A stretch of DNA of 64,000 bases, taken from NCBI RefSeq assembly GCF_023343835.1, contig NW_026040159.1, forward strand, positions 1-64,000. Reading direction: 5' to 3'. The number at the start of each line of letters is the position of its first letter. Position 1 is the stretch's first letter. Made by a program: the position numbers and the translations under genes. Source of the stretch: Lagopus muta (taxonomy: Eukaryota > Chordata > Aves > Galliformes > Phasianidae). Below the pieces are notes generated by a model. That model saw only the letters and a program-made list of their open reading frames with translations. It was not told the DNA's origin and searched no databases. Positions 35,533 to 46,534 of the stretch are shown here, piece by piece.

Positions 35533-35713
35533 GTACCACCACCACTGCTAATACTTGCGACCCATTCCAGCCCCTCGCCGGGCGCCTGTCGGACCCACAT
35601 CATGTTGTAACTGCTGATGGTGAATCCAGAGGCCTTGCAGACGAGGCTCAGCCCCCCTCCGGGCGTCTGCAGGCCGCCCCCAGACTCGTCCAACGTCATG
35701 GCTGCCATCAGGC
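35533..35713 (-). pseudogene. VH pseudogene 9, cut after CDR2
   Basis: Acceptor, FR1, CDR1 (SYNMM) and FR2 ([14 protein letters not shown]) are intact. In CDR2 (SISSGGGTY) the sequence passes straight into the GGGGTCTCTATGG array, so FR3 and CDR3 are missing. It can only serve as a donor for FR1-CDR2. Confidence 0.9.
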
Positions 35714-35779
35714 CTGTGGGGAAGGACAGACGGCGCTGACGGAGCCGCTGACACACGGCCTGGTGCAGCCAGAACCCAT

Positions 35780-36655
35780 TGAGACCCCATAGAAACCCCA
35801 TAAACACCCCATAGACATCCCATAGAGACCCCACTGAGACCCCATAGAAACCCCATACAGACCTCATAGAGTCCCCATAGAGACCCCACTGAGACCCTAT
35901 AAAGACCCCATAGACATCTCATAGAGACCACACTGAAACCCCATATGGACCCCATAGAGACACATAGAGACCCCATAGAGACCCCATAGAGAGCTCATAG
36001 ACACCCCATAGAGACCCCATAGAAACCCCATAGACACCCCATAGAGACCCCACTGAGACCCCATAGTGAGAAATATATGGGGCTTCTTTGATTCTTTTGG
36101 GGGTCTCTATGGGGTCTGTATGGGGTCTCTATGAGGTCTCTACGGGATGTCTATGGGGTCCCAAAGGAGTCTCAGTGGGGTATCTATGGGGTCTCTTTGG
36201 GGTCCCAAAGGAGCATCAATGGGGTCTCTATGGGGTCTCCCTAGGGTCTCTATAGAGTCACTAATGAGTATAAGTGGGGTCTCTATGAGGTCTCTATGGG
36301 GTCTCTATGGGGTCTCTACGGGGAGTCTATGGGGTCCCTAAGGAGTCTCAGTGGGGTCTCTATGAGGTCTCAATGGGGTCTCTATGGGGTCTCTACGGGG
36401 AGTCTATGGAGTCCCCAAGGAGTCTCAGTGGGGTCTCTATGGGGTCTCAGTGGGGTCTTATGGGGTCTCTATGCAGTCCCTAAGGAGTATCAATGGGGTC
36501 TCTATGGAGTCCCTAAGGAGTCTCAGTGGGGTCTCTATGGGGTCTCTATGAGGTCTCTATGGGGTCTCTACGGGGTCTCCATGGGGTCTCTATGGAGTCC
36601 CTAAGGAGTATCAGTGGGGTCTCTATGAGGTCTCTATGGGGTCTCTATGGGGTCT
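35780..36655. repeat. Inverted minisatellite pair, core at ~36,064-36,100
   Basis: AGAGACCCCAT units to the left and GGGGTCTCTAT units to the right of a core TAGTGAGAAATATATGGGGC. The right arm has subunits with GTCCCTAAGGAGTCTCAGTG. It joins the heads of pseudogenes 9 and 10. Confidence 0.87.
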
Positions 36656-36723
36656 GAATGAGGCCTGGCTGCACCAGGCCGTGTGTCAGCGGCTCCATCA
36701 GCGCCGTCTGTCCTTCCCCACAG

Positions 36724-37110
36724 GCCTGATGGCGGCCGTGACGTTGGACGAGTCTGGGGGCGGCCTGCAGACGCCCGGAGGGGGGCTGAGCCTCGTCTGC
36801 AAGGCCTCTGGATTCACCTTCAGCAGTTACCCCATGTTTTGGGTGCGACAGGCGCCCGGCGAGGGGCTGGAATTCGTCGCAGCTATTAGTGGTACTGGTA
36901 GTGGCACAGGCTATGGGGCAGCGGTGCAGGACCGTGCCCCCATCTTGAGGGACAACGAGCAGAGCACAGCCAGCCTGCAGCTGAACACACAGGGCTGAGC
37001 ACAGCGCCCCCTGCTGGTGCGTTAAAGATGGTGCTGGTTGTGCTGGTGCTCGTGCTGGTCGCATCGATGTCGCTCCTGGGTTTTTTGTTTTCACCCAGAG
37101 CCCAGGTTGG
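36724..37110 (+). pseudogene. VH pseudogene 10, CTCF-module type
   Basis: Acceptor and FR1 intact. CDR1 SYPMF, CDR2 [19 protein letters not shown]3 [18 protein letters not shown]. The module has TGA 36,996-36,998 and the motif at 37,003-37,017 (minus). The cassette VKDGAGCAGARAGRIDV runs into an orphan J-like stretch (GATGTCGCTCCTGGG). Sister of pseudogene 36. Confidence 0.92.
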
Positions 37111-37490
37111 GAGATCAGAGACCACTGGATGGAGCTGAGCTGAGAACAGACAGAACTCAGCTCGAATCTGCAGCAGGGAGCAAACAAGGATGGAACTGAG
37201 CACAGGGATGGGAGAAAATGTGATGGAGAAGGTGGTGGAGATGGGGAGGGTGGTGAGGATGGCCGTGGTCATGGTTATGCTTATGGTTATGGTCATATCC
37301 ATGGTCATGGTTATGGTCATGGTCATCGTTATGGTCATGGTTATGGTTATGGTTATGGTCATGGTTATGGTCATGGTCATGGTTATGGTCATGGTCATGG
37401 TTATGGTCATGGTTATGGCCATGGTTATGGATATGGATATGGTCAGGGTTATGGTCATGGTTATGGATATGGATATGGTCGTGTTCACGA
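37111..37490. repeat. Shared flank and (GGTTATGGTCAT)n minisatellite
   Basis: GATGGAGCTGAGCTGAGAAC flank followed from 37,262 by GGTCATGGTTATGG units that run into the FR1 of pseudogene 11. Confidence 0.87.
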
Positions 37491-37830
37491 TCATTGGAGG
37501 AGTCTGGGGGCGGCCTGCAGACACCCGAAGGGGGGCTGAGCCTCGTCTGCAAGGCCTCCGGATTCACCCTCAGCGATTATGCCATGCATTGGGTCCGACA
37601 GGCGCCCGGCAAGGGGCTGGAATACGTTGCAGGTATTAGGAGTACTGGTGGTAGCACATACTATGGGTCGGCGGTGCAGGACCGTGCCCCCATCTCGAGG
37701 GACAACGATCAGAGCACGGTGAGCCTGCAGCTGAACACACAGGGCTGAGCACAGCGCCCCCTGGTGCCACGTGAAAAATGCTGGTAGTTGTGCTGGTTAC
37801 TGTGGTTATGCTTATGGTGACACGGCCGTC
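37491..37830 (+). pseudogene. VH pseudogene 11, 5'-truncated, CTCF-module variant
   Basis: No acceptor; it begins in FR1 ([14 protein letters not shown]). CDR1 DYAMH, FR2 [17 protein letters not shown]2 [20 protein letters not shown] 37,746-37,748, then the shorter motif form on minus (CACCAGGGGGCGCT, 37,753-37,766). Cassette: VKNAGSCAGYCGYAYGDTA. Confidence 0.9.
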
Positions 37831-38330
37831 ACAGGGCCACGTCTTCATCTGCAGCTGGGAAGCTTCCAGCTGGGGTGCAGAGCTGCATGCTGGGAGCAAA
37901 GAATTTCTGTCCCCAACAAGGCTGTGTCCATCACCATCCCCATTTCCATCCCCATAACCATAACCATGATCATAACCATGACCATAACCATGACCATAAC
38001 CGTAACCATGACCATAATGATGACCATGACCATGACCATGACCATAATGATGACCATAACCTTGACCACGACCATAACCATGACCATATCCATATCCATA
38101 ACCATGACCATAACCATGACCATAACCATGACCATGACCATAACCATGACCATATCCATATCCATATCCATAACCATGACCATAACCATGACCGCCTCCA
38201 TCATCACATCCATCCCCACCCCTCCTAAGCAAAATTCTCTCCCCAGCTCCATCCCTGTTTGCTCCCTGCTGCAGATTTGGGCCGAGTTCTGCCCGTTCTG
38301 AGCCCAGCTCCATCGCCTGGCCTCCGATCT
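37831..38330. repeat. Tail-to-tail spacer with CATAACC minisatellite
   Basis: Conserved flank, then CATAACCATGACC units at about 37,945-38,195, then the minus-strand V flank. It parallels 34,456-34,930. Confidence 0.85.
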
Positions 38331-38331
38331 C

Positions 38332-38726
38332 TCAACCAGGGCCGTGGGCGATGCCACCAAATCCAGGAGTGACGCCGGTGTGATTATCGCTACCAGCCCA
38401 ACTACAACTGTAAGCACTTTTCGCGCAGTAATAGGTGGCGGTGTCGTCGGTCGTCAGGCTGTTCAGCTGCAGGGTCACCGTGCTCTGATCGTTGTCCCTC
38501 GAGATGGTGGCACGGTCCTTCACCGCCGACCCGTAGTATGTGTAACTACCAGCACTGTAGCTGATACCTGCGACGTATTCCAGCCCCTCGCCGGGCGCCT
38601 GTCGGACCCACTGCATGGTATAACTGCTGAGGGTGAATCTGGAGGCCTTGCAGACGAGGCTCAGCCCCCCTCCGGGCGTCTGCAGGCCGCCCCCAGACTC
38701 GTCCAACGTCACGGCCGCCATCAGGC
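38332..38726 (-). pseudogene. VH pseudogene 12, fused V-D-J type, open throughout
   Basis: From the acceptor to the J-like tail the frame is open: full FR1 ([16 protein letters not shown]), CDR1 SYTMQ, CDR2 [20 protein letters not shown]3 [15 protein letters not shown]3 [16 protein letters not shown]. It lacks a leader and an RSS but is the most complete donor here. FR1 ends ASRFTLSS instead of ASGFTLSS. Confidence 0.93.
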
Positions 38727-38789
38727 CTGTGGGGAAGGACAGACGGCGCTGATGGAGCCGCCAACACACGGCCTGGTGCAGCCAGGACC

Positions 38790-39540
38790 CATTCAGACCC
38801 CATAGAGACCCCATAAACACCCCATAGACATCCCATAGAGACCTCACTGAGAGCCCATAGAGACCAGACTGAAACCCCATACAGACCCCATAAAAACCCC
38901 ATAGACACCCCATAGAGACCCTATAAAGACCCCATAGACATCTCATAGACACCTCACTGAAACCCTATATGGACCCCATAGAGACACATAGAGACCCCAT
39001 AGAGACCCCACAGAGAGCTCATAGACACCCCATAGAGACCCCACTGAGACCCCATAGTGAGAAATCTATGGGGCTTCTTAGGTTCTTTTGGGGGTCTCTA
39101 TGGGGTCTCTATGAGGTCTCTACGGGATGTCTATTGGGTCCCAAAGGAGTCTCAGTGGGGTATCTATGGGGTCTCTTTGGGGTCCCAAAGGAGCATCAAT
39201 GGGGTCTCTATGGGGTCTCCCTGGGGTCTCTATAGAGTCACTAACGAGTATAAGTGGGGTCTCTATGAGGTCTCTATGGGGTCTCTATGGGGTCTCTACG
39301 GGGAGTCTATTTGGTCCCCAAGGAGTCTCAGTGGGGTCTCTATGGGGTCTCTATGGGGTCTCTATGAGGTCACTATGGGGTCTCTACGGGATGTCTATAG
39401 GGTCCCTAAGGAGTCTCAGTGGGGTCTCTATGGGGTCTCTATGGGGTCTCTATGGGGTATCTATGGAGTCCCTAAGGAATATCAGAGGGGTCTCTATGAT
39501 GTCTATATGGGATATCTATGGGGTCTCTATGGGGTCTCAA
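38790..39540. repeat. Inverted minisatellite pair, core at ~39,055-39,096
   Basis: AGAGACCCCAT units on the left, GGGGTCTCTAT units on the right of the core TAGTGAGAAATCTATGGGGC. It joins the heads of pseudogenes 12 and 13. The right arm closely matches that at 36,100-36,655. Confidence 0.87.
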
Positions 39541-39605
39541 TGGGTCCTGGCTGCACCAGGCCGTGTGTCAGCGGCTCCGTCAGCGCCGTCTGTCCTTCCC
39601 CACAG

Positions 39606-39960
39606 GCCTGATGGCGGCCGTGACGTTGGACGAGTCTGGGGGCGGCCTGCAGACGCCCGGAGGGGGGCTGAGCCTCGTCTGCAAGGCCTCTGGATTCACC
39701 CTCAGCAGTTACACCATGTTTTGGGTGCGACAGGCGCCCGGCGAGGGGCTGGAATCCATCTCAGCTATTAACAGTGCTGGTAGTAGCACAGCATACGCGT
39801 CGGCGGTGCAGGGCCGTGCCACCATCTCGAGGGACAACGATCAGAGCACGGTGAGCCTGCAGCTGAACACACAGGGCTGAGCACAGCGCCCCCTGCTGGT
39901 GCGCGAAATGTTATGGCAGTGCTGCTGGTTGTTGTGCTGCTTTTGAGATCGATGAGCGCA
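39606..39960 (+). pseudogene. VH pseudogene 13, CTCF-module type
   Basis: Acceptor and FR1 intact. CDR1 SYTMF, FR2 ends LESIS, CDR2 [20 protein letters not shown] 39,878-39,880; motif 39,885-39,899 (minus). Cassette [18 protein letters not shown]. Only about 150 bases separate it, tail to tail, from pseudogene 14. Confidence 0.92.
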
Positions 39961-40044
39961 GATCAGGACATCAGCACCCAGGTGACATCAGTCGAGCTCT
40001 GATCTCTCAATCCGGGCTGTGGGTGACACAACTTAAATGCAGGG

Positions 40045-40395
40045 GCGACGTCGATCCAACCAGCACAACCATAACAACAACCACTAGTAGCACCTTTCAC
40101 ACACCAGCAGGGGGCGCTGTGCTCAGCCCTGTGTTCAGCTGCAGGCTGGCTGTGCTCTGATCGTTGTCCCTCGAGATGGGGGCACGGCCCTGCACCGCTG
40201 CCCCATAGCTTGTGCTACTACCAGTACTGTAAATACCTGCGAGCCACTCCAGCCCCTCGCTGGGCGCCTGTCGGACCCACATCATGCAATAACTGCTGAA
40301 GGTGAATCCGGAGGCCTTGCAGACGAGGCTCAGCCCCCCTCCGGGCGTCTGCAGGCCGCCCCCAGACTCGTCCAACGTCTCGGCCGCCATCAGCC
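40045..40395 (-). pseudogene. VH pseudogene 14, CTCF-module type
   Basis: Acceptor present, FR1 intact. CDR1 SYCMM, CDR2 [18 protein letters not shown] 2-base loss in the module (CTGAACACAGGG) shifts the frame so the TGA is read through. The motif is on plus at 40,104-40,118. Cassette [18 protein letters not shown]. Confidence 0.92.
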
Positions 40396-40454
40396 CTGTG
40401 GGGAAGGACAGACGGCGCTGACGGAGCCGCCGACACACGGCCTGGTGCAGCCAG

Positions 40455-41465
40455 GACCCATTGAGACCCCATAGAGACCCCATAGAGACCTCATAGAGAC
40501 TCCATAGACATCGCATAGACGCCCCTTAGAGACCCCATAGACATCCCATAGGGACCCCATAGAGACCCCACTGAGACCCCACTGAGACCCCACTGAGCAC
40601 CCATAAAGACCCATAGAGACCCCACAGACATCCCATAGATACCCCATGGAGACCCATAAAGACCCCATACAGACCCCATAGACAGCCCATGGAAAGCCGA
40701 ATGAGACCCCAATGAGACCCCAATGAGACCCTGTAGAGACCCCATAGACACCCCACTGAGACCCCATAGAAACCCCATAGAGACCCATAGAGATGCCATT
40801 GAAACCCCATAGAGACCCTTAGAGACCTCATAGGGACCCCCTAAAGGCCCCATAGACATTCCATAGACACCCTATAAGCACCTCATAGAGACCCCATGCA
40901 GACCCCATAGAAACCCCATAGAAACCCCACTGAAACCCCATAGACACGCCATAGACATCCCATAGAGACCCCATAGAGACCCCTTAGAGACCCCATAGAG
41001 ACCCTATAGAGACCCTATAGAGACCCCATAGACATTGCACTGAGACCCGATAGACACCCAATAGTGAGAAATCTATGGGGCCTCTTTGGGTCTTTAGGGG
41101 GTCCCTATGGGGTCTGTAAGGGTCTCTATGGGGTTTCAATGGCATCTCTATGGGTCTCTATGGGGTGTCTATGGGGTCTGTATGGGGTCTGTATGGGGTC
41201 TGTATGGGGTCTCATTTGGCTTTCTATGGGGTGTCTATGGGGTCTGTATGGGTCTCTATGGGGTATCTATGGGATCTCTATGCGGTCTCAGTGGGGTCTC
41301 TATGGGATGTCTATGGGTCTCAGTGGGGTGTCTATGGGGTCTCTATGGGATCTCTATGGGGTCTCTATGGGGTCTCTATGGGGTCTCAGTGGGGTGTCTA
41401 TGGGGTCTCTAAGGGGTCTCTATGGGATCTCTATGGGGTCTCTATGGGATGTCTATGGGGTCTCA
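40455..41465. repeat. Inverted minisatellite pair, core at ~41,062-41,101
   Basis: Left arm AGAGACCCCAT units, right arm GGGGTCTCTAT units, core TAGTGAGAAATCTATGGGGC then CTCTTTGGGTCTTTAGGGGG. It joins the heads of pseudogenes 14 and 15. Confidence 0.88.
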
Positions 41466-41531
41466 ATGGGTCCTGCCTGCACCAGGCCGTGTGTCGGCGG
41501 CTCTGTCAGCGCCGTCTGTCCTTCCCCACAG

Positions 41532-41895
41532 GCCTGATGGCGGCCGTGACGTTGGACGAGTCTGGGGGCGGCCTGCAGACGCCTGGAGGGGGGCTGAGCC
41601 TCGTCTGCAAGGCCTCCGGATTCACCTTCAGCAGTTATGACATGAATTGGGTCCGACAGGCGCCCAGCAAGGGGCTGGAATACGTTGCAGCTATTAGCAA
41701 AACTGGTAGTAGCACAGGCTATGGGTCGGCGGTGCAGGGCCGTGCCCCCATCTCGAGGGACAACGATCAGAGCACAGTGAGCCTGCAGCTGAACACACAG
41801 GGCTGAGCACAGCGCCCCCTGGTGCCGCGCAAAGGAAGCTTATGGTTGTCCCGGTGCTTGTTGTGGTTACAATGCTGGTGCCATGGACGTCACAG
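41532..41895 (+). pseudogene. VH pseudogene 15, CTCF-module variant
   Basis: Acceptor and FR1 intact. CDR1 SYDMN, FR2 [17 protein letters not shown]2 [20 protein letters not shown] 41,804-41,806; motif form CACCAGGGGGCGCT on minus (41,811-41,824). Cassette KEAYGCPGACCGYNAGAMDV with four Cys-coding positions. Confidence 0.92.
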
Positions 41896-42185
41896 TGCCC
41901 AATTCCACGTGGGGAGCTTCCAGCTTGGAGGCAGAGCAAAAACAGTCAATAAAGAGTTGGAGCTGTGCTGGAATCACAGAATGGAGCCGTTCTGCAGGGG
42001 CCCTACGTCCCCTCATCCCCCCCCTGTTTCCCCCCATGGGGCTGAGAGAGGGGCTGGGCTCCGTGGGGACGCCGGGGCTCGGCTGCACGGTGGTGCTGTG
42101 TGGAGCTGTGGGGTGTGGGGATGTGCTGGGCACGGACACGGCTCTGTCACTGTCACCACCACCATCAGCGTGTCAATAAACTGCC
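41896..42185 (+). other. Unique block B, copy 1, with two AATAAA signals
   Basis: Non-repetitive sequence with AATAAA at about 41,948 and 42,175 (GTCAATAAAGAGTTGGAGC and GTGTCAATAAACTGCC). It is duplicated at 54,085-54,370. No open frame of interest. It resembles a 3' end or polyadenylation region, but the source gene is not recognised. Confidence 0.55.
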
Positions 42186-42189
42186 CCAT

Positions 42190-42756
42190 ATCTGTACCCA
42201 TAACCATGACCATAACCATGACCATAACCATGACCATAACCATGACCATAACCATGACCATAACCATATCCATAACCATGACCATAACCATGATCGTAAC
42301 CATGACCATATCCATAACCATGATCATAACCATGACCATAACCATGACCATAACCTTGATCGTAACCATGATTGTAACCATGATCATAACCATGATCATA
42401 ACCATGATCATAACCATATCCATAACCATGATCGTAACCATGACCATAACCATGACCATGTCCGTATCCATAACCATCATCATAACCATGATCATAACCT
42501 TGATCATAACCATGACCATAACCATGACCATAACCATGATCGTAACCATGACCATAACCATGACCATAACCATGACCATATCCATATCCATAACCCTGAC
42601 CATAACCATGAGCGCCTCCATCGTCACATCCATCCCCACCCCTTCTAAGCAAAATTCTCTCCCCAGCTCCATCCCTGTTTGCTCCCTGCTGCAGATTTGG
42701 GCCGAGTTCTGCCCGTTCTGAGCCCAGCTCCATCGCCTGGCCTCCGATCTCTTGGT
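42190..42756. repeat. CATAACCATGACC minisatellite and minus-V flank
   Basis: 12-base units with ATCGTAACCATG variants from 42,190 to 42,612, then the shared GCAAAATTCTCTCCCCAGC flank. Confidence 0.88.
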
Positions 42757-43140
42757 CTGGGCTCAAGGTGACACCACCAAACCCAGGAGCGGCGTCGATA
42801 CCATAAGCATTAGAACCATCACCAGCAACACCAACCACCCAGCAGAAGTAGGTTGCCGTGTCCTCAGCCTTCAGGCCGTTCAGCTGCAGGCTCACCGTGC
42901 TCTGATCGTTGTCCCTCGAGATGGTGGCACGGCCCTGCACCGCCGACCCATAGCTTGTGCTACTACCAGTGCTGCCAATACTTGCGACCCATTCCAGCCC
43001 CTCGCCGGGCGCCTGTCGCACCCAAAACATGGGGTAACTGCTGAGGGTGAATCCAGAGGCCTTGCAGACGAGGCTCAGCCCCCCTCCGGGCGTCTGCAGG
43101 CCGCCCCCAGACTCGTCCAACGTCACGGCCGCCATCAGGC
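42757..43140 (-). pseudogene. VH pseudogene 16, fused V-D-J type, YFC subfamily
   Basis: Acceptor and FR1 intact. CDR1 SYPMF, CDR2 [19 protein letters not shown]3 [13 protein letters not shown] (chicken-like KAED instead of TTDD), CDR3 [16 protein letters not shown] with J-like [13 protein letters not shown]. The frame is open and continues through the flank into the minisatellite, giving a meaningless 336-residue frame. The usual AK after Cys is replaced by WV. Confidence 0.92.
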
Positions 43141-43204
43141 CTGTGGGGAAGGACAGACGGCGCTGACGGAGCCGCTGACACACGGCCTGGTGCAGCCAGG
43201 ACCC

Positions 43205-43970
43205 ATAGAGACCCCATAGAGACCATGTAGAGACCTCCTAGAGACCTCATAGACATCCCTTAGAGACCTCATAGAGACCCCACTGAGACCCCATAGAAAC
43301 CCCATAGACATCCCCACTCAGACCCCAGACAGACCCCAGAGAGACCCTAAATAGATCCCATAGATTTCCCAATATGGGGTCTCTCTGGGGTCTGTATGGG
43401 ATCTGTATGGGGTGTCTCTAGGGTCTCTATGGGACGTCTATGGGGTCTCTGTGGGGTCTGGATGGGGTCTCTATGGGGTCTCTATGGGGTCTCAGTGGAG
43501 TCTCTATGGGTCTCTTAGGGTCTCTATGGGATGTCTATGGGGTCTCCATGGGGTCTCTATGGGGTCTCTATGGGTCTCTATAGGGTCTGCATTGGGTCTC
43601 TATGGGGTCTCTCTGGGGTCTCAATGGGATGTCTATGGGGTCTCCATGGGGTCTCTATGGGGTCTCTATGGGGTGTCTATGAGATGTCTATGGGGTCTCT
43701 CTGGGGTCTCCATGGGGTCTCTCTGGGGTCTGTATGAGCTCTCTATGGGGTGTCTGTATGGGATCACTATGGGGTCTCTATGGGGTCTCTATGGGATGTC
43801 TATGGGGTCTCTATGTGGTCCCAGTGGGGTCTCTATTAGATCTTTAGGGGGTCTGTATGGGGTCACTATGGGATGTCTATGGGGTCTCCATGGGGTCTCT
43901 ATGGGATGACTATGTGATGTCTATGGGGTCTCAGTGGGGTCTCTGTGGGGTGTCTACGGGGTCGCTATGG
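43205..43970. repeat. Inverted minisatellite pair, degenerate core at ~43,350-43,380
   Basis: A short left arm (AGAGACCCCAT) and a longer right arm (GGGGTCTCTAT), with a diverged core CATAGATTTCCCAATATGGG. The right arm matches 55,680-56,480. Confidence 0.85.
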
Positions 43971-43974
43971 GGTC

Positions 43975-44248
43975 ATCAATGTAACCAGCACGGTGAACAG
44001 CATCACAATTAGCACCACTACCACTAGCAGCAGCTTTCGCGCACCAGCAGGGGGCGCTGTGCTCAGCCCTGTGTGTTCAGCTGCAGGCTCACCGTGCTCT
44101 GATCGTTGTCCCTCGAGATGGTGGCACGGCCCTGCACCGCCGACCCGTATCTTGTGGTACCACCAGTGCTGCTGATACTTGCGACCCACTCCAGCTCCTT
44201 GCCGGGCGCCTGTCGGACCCACAGCATCCCATAACTGCTGAGGGTGAA
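43975..44248 (-). pseudogene. VH pseudogene 17, FR1 missing, CTCF-module type
   Basis: It starts at the FR1/CDR1 border as in pseudogene 4 (FTLSSYGML), FR2 [17 protein letters not shown]2 [17 protein letters not shown]. Motif on plus at 44,044-44,058 and the usual TGA. Cassette AKAAASGSGANCDAVHRAG ending YIDD, the same as in pseudogene 28. Confidence 0.9.
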
Positions 44249-44249
44249 T

Positions 44250-45000
44250 CTATGGGTCTCTATGGGGTTTCAACGGCATGTCTATGGGTCTCATTGGGGT
44301 CTCTCCCTATGGCATCTCTATGGTGCCCCTATGGGGTGTCTATGTGGTCTCTATGGGGTCTCAGCGGGGTCTCTGTGTAGTCTGTATGGGGTTGCAATGG
44401 GGTCCTTACGGGGTCTCTATGGGTCTCTATGGGGTTTCAATGGCATTTCTATGGGTCTCAGTGGGGTCTCTCCCTATGGGGTCTCTATGGTGCCCCTATG
44501 GGGCATCTCTGGGGTCTCTATGGGGTCTCAGTGGGGTGTCTGTGAGGTCTGTATGGGGTCACAATGGGGTCCCTACAGGGTCTCTATGGGTCTCTATGGG
44601 GTTTCAACGGCATCTCTATGGGTCTCAGTGGGGTCTCTCCCTATGGCGTCTCTATGGTGCCCCTATGGGGCATCTACGGGGTCTGTATGGGGTCTCAGCG
44701 GGGTCTCTGTGGGGTCTGTATGGGGTCACAATGGGGTCCCTACGGGGACTCTATGAGCTCTCTATGGGGTCTCCATGGGGTCTCCATTGGGTCTCTATGG
44801 GGTCTGTATGGGGTCTGTATGGGGTCTCTATTGGGTCTCTATGGGGTTTCAGTGGGGTCTCTTTGAGATGTCTATGGGGTCTCTATAGGGTCTCTATGGG
44901 GTGTCTATGGGGTATTTATGGGGTCTCTATGTGGTCCCAGTGGGGTCTCTATGAGGTCTCTACGGGGTCTCTTTAGGGTCTCTATGCGGTCTCAATGGGT
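44250..45000 (+). repeat. (GGGTCTCTATGG)n minisatellite with ~140-bp subunit
   Basis: Tandem units with a longer period containing TTTCAATGGCATCTCTATGG, CAGTGGGGTCTCTCCCTATGG and TATGGTGCCCCTATGGGG, repeated at ~44,290, 44,450 and 44,615. It is the 5' flank of pseudogene 18. Confidence 0.87.
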
Positions 45001-45060
45001 CCTGGCTGCACCAGGCCGTGTGTCGGCGGCTCCGTCAGCGCCGTCTGTCCTTCCCCACAG

Positions 45061-45427
45061 GCCTGATGGCGGCCGTGACGTTGGACGAGTCTGGGGGCGG
45101 CCTGCAGACGCCCGGAGGGGGGCTGAGCCTCGTCTGCAAGGCCTCCGGATTCACCTTCAGCAGTTATGGCATGCAGTGGGTCCGACAGGCGCCCGGCGAG
45201 GGGCTGGAATCTGTGGCCTGTATTACCAGCACTGGTAGTACCACAAGCTATGGGGCAGCGGTGGAGGGTCGTGCCCCCATCTCGAGGGACAACGAACAGA
45301 GCACAGCCAGCCTGCAGCTGAACACACAGGGCTGAGCACAGCGCCCCCTGCTGGTGTGCAAAAGCTGCTGCTAGTGGTAGTTGTGCTTATTGTGATGCTG
45401 TTCACCGTGCTGGTTACATTGATGACC
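45061..45427 (+). pseudogene. VH pseudogene 18, CTCF-module type
   Basis: Acceptor and FR1 intact. CDR1 SYGMQ, CDR2 [17 protein letters not shown] with an extra Cys. TGA 45,333-45,335; motif 45,340-45,354 (minus). Cassette AKAAASGSCAYCDAVHRAG ending YIDD. Confidence 0.92.
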
Positions 45428-45490
45428 CCATAGCGACCCCGTAGACACCCCACAGAGATCCCACTGAGACCCCATTGACACCCCACAGAG

Positions 45491-45883
45491 ACGTTGACGT
45501 TGGACGAGTCTGGGGGCGGCCTGCAGACGCCCGGAGGGGGGCTGAGCCTCGTCTGCAAGGCCTCCGGATTCACCTTCAGCAGTTACAACATGCAGTGGGT
45601 CCGACAGGCGCCCAGCAAGGAGCTGGAGTGGGTCGCAGGTATTGAGGATGATGGTAGTTACACATACTACGCGTCGGCGGTGGAGGGCCGTGCAACCATC
45701 TCGAGGGACAACGATCAGAGCACGGTGACCCTGCAGCTGGACGACCTGACGACCGACGACACCGCCACCTATTACTGCGCGAGAGGTTATGGCGGTGGCT
45801 GCGACGCTGCTGCTCAAGATATCGACGCCGACCTTGATTTGGTGCCCACTGAGGCATGGCGGTGTCCAGGCGCGGTGCTGTGA
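45491..45883 (+). pseudogene. VH pseudogene 19, fused V-D-J type, no acceptor
   Basis: Only 60 bases of minisatellite separate it from pseudogene 18. There is no splice acceptor; the body starts at TLDESGG. CDR1 SYNMQ, FR2 [17 protein letters not shown]2 [19 protein letters not shown]3 intact [15 protein letters not shown]3 [19 protein letters not shown]. The tail and 3' flank are almost identical to those of pseudogene 2. Confidence 0.92.
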
Positions 45884-46092
45884 TGCGGAGGCAAAAGTGG
45901 GGACGTCCTGGGTGCGGACGTGGGCTTCTGTCCCCTCTGCCACCACTGCTATTGTCACCATCACCTCCAAATCCATTTCCACGTCTTCCTGTCCAGACCC
46001 ATAACCATGACCATAACCATGACCATAACCATGACCATAACCATGACCATGACCATAACCACGACCATGACCATGATCATGACCATCCACGT
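45884..46092. repeat. 3' flank and CATAACC minisatellite
   Basis: Same flank as 26,737-26,850, then CATAACCATGACC units at 46,000-46,085. Confidence 0.85.
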
Positions 46093-46162
46093 CTTTGTGG
46101 GTCCTGGCTGCACCAGGCCGTGCGTCGGCGGCTCCGTCAGCGCCGTCTGTCCTTCCCCACAG

Positions 46163-46534
46163 GCCTGATGGCGGCCGTGACGTTGGACGAGTCTGGGGGC
46201 GGCCTGCAGACGCCCGGAGGGGGGCTGAGCCTCGTCTGCAAGGCCTCTGGATTCACCTTCAGCAGTTACAACATGATGTGGGTGCGACAGGCGCCCGGCG
46301 AGGGGCCGGAATGGGTCGCATGTATTAGCAGCACTGGTAGTGGCACAAGCTATGGGGCAGCGGTGCAGGGCCGTGCCCCCATCTCGAGGGACAACGATCA
46401 GAGCACGGTGAGCCTGCAGCTGAACACACAGGGCTGAGCACAGCGCCCCCTGCTGGTGCGCGAAACGTGCTACTAGTGGTTGTGGTGCTGCTTGTAGTGC
46501 TTGTGGTCACCACGCTGGTGAGATCGACGACCCC
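46163..46534 (+). pseudogene. VH pseudogene 20, CTCF-module type
   Basis: Acceptor and FR1 intact. CDR1 SYNMM, CDR2 [20 protein letters not shown] 46,435-46,437; motif 46,442-46,456 (minus). Cassette AKRATSGCGAACSACGHHAG ending EIDD. Confidence 0.92.

Noticed and set aside
41889-41915. RSS-like CACAGTG after the pseudogene 15 cassette
   Set aside because: No nonamer lies at 12 or 23 bases; it is a chance heptamer within the J-like remnant.
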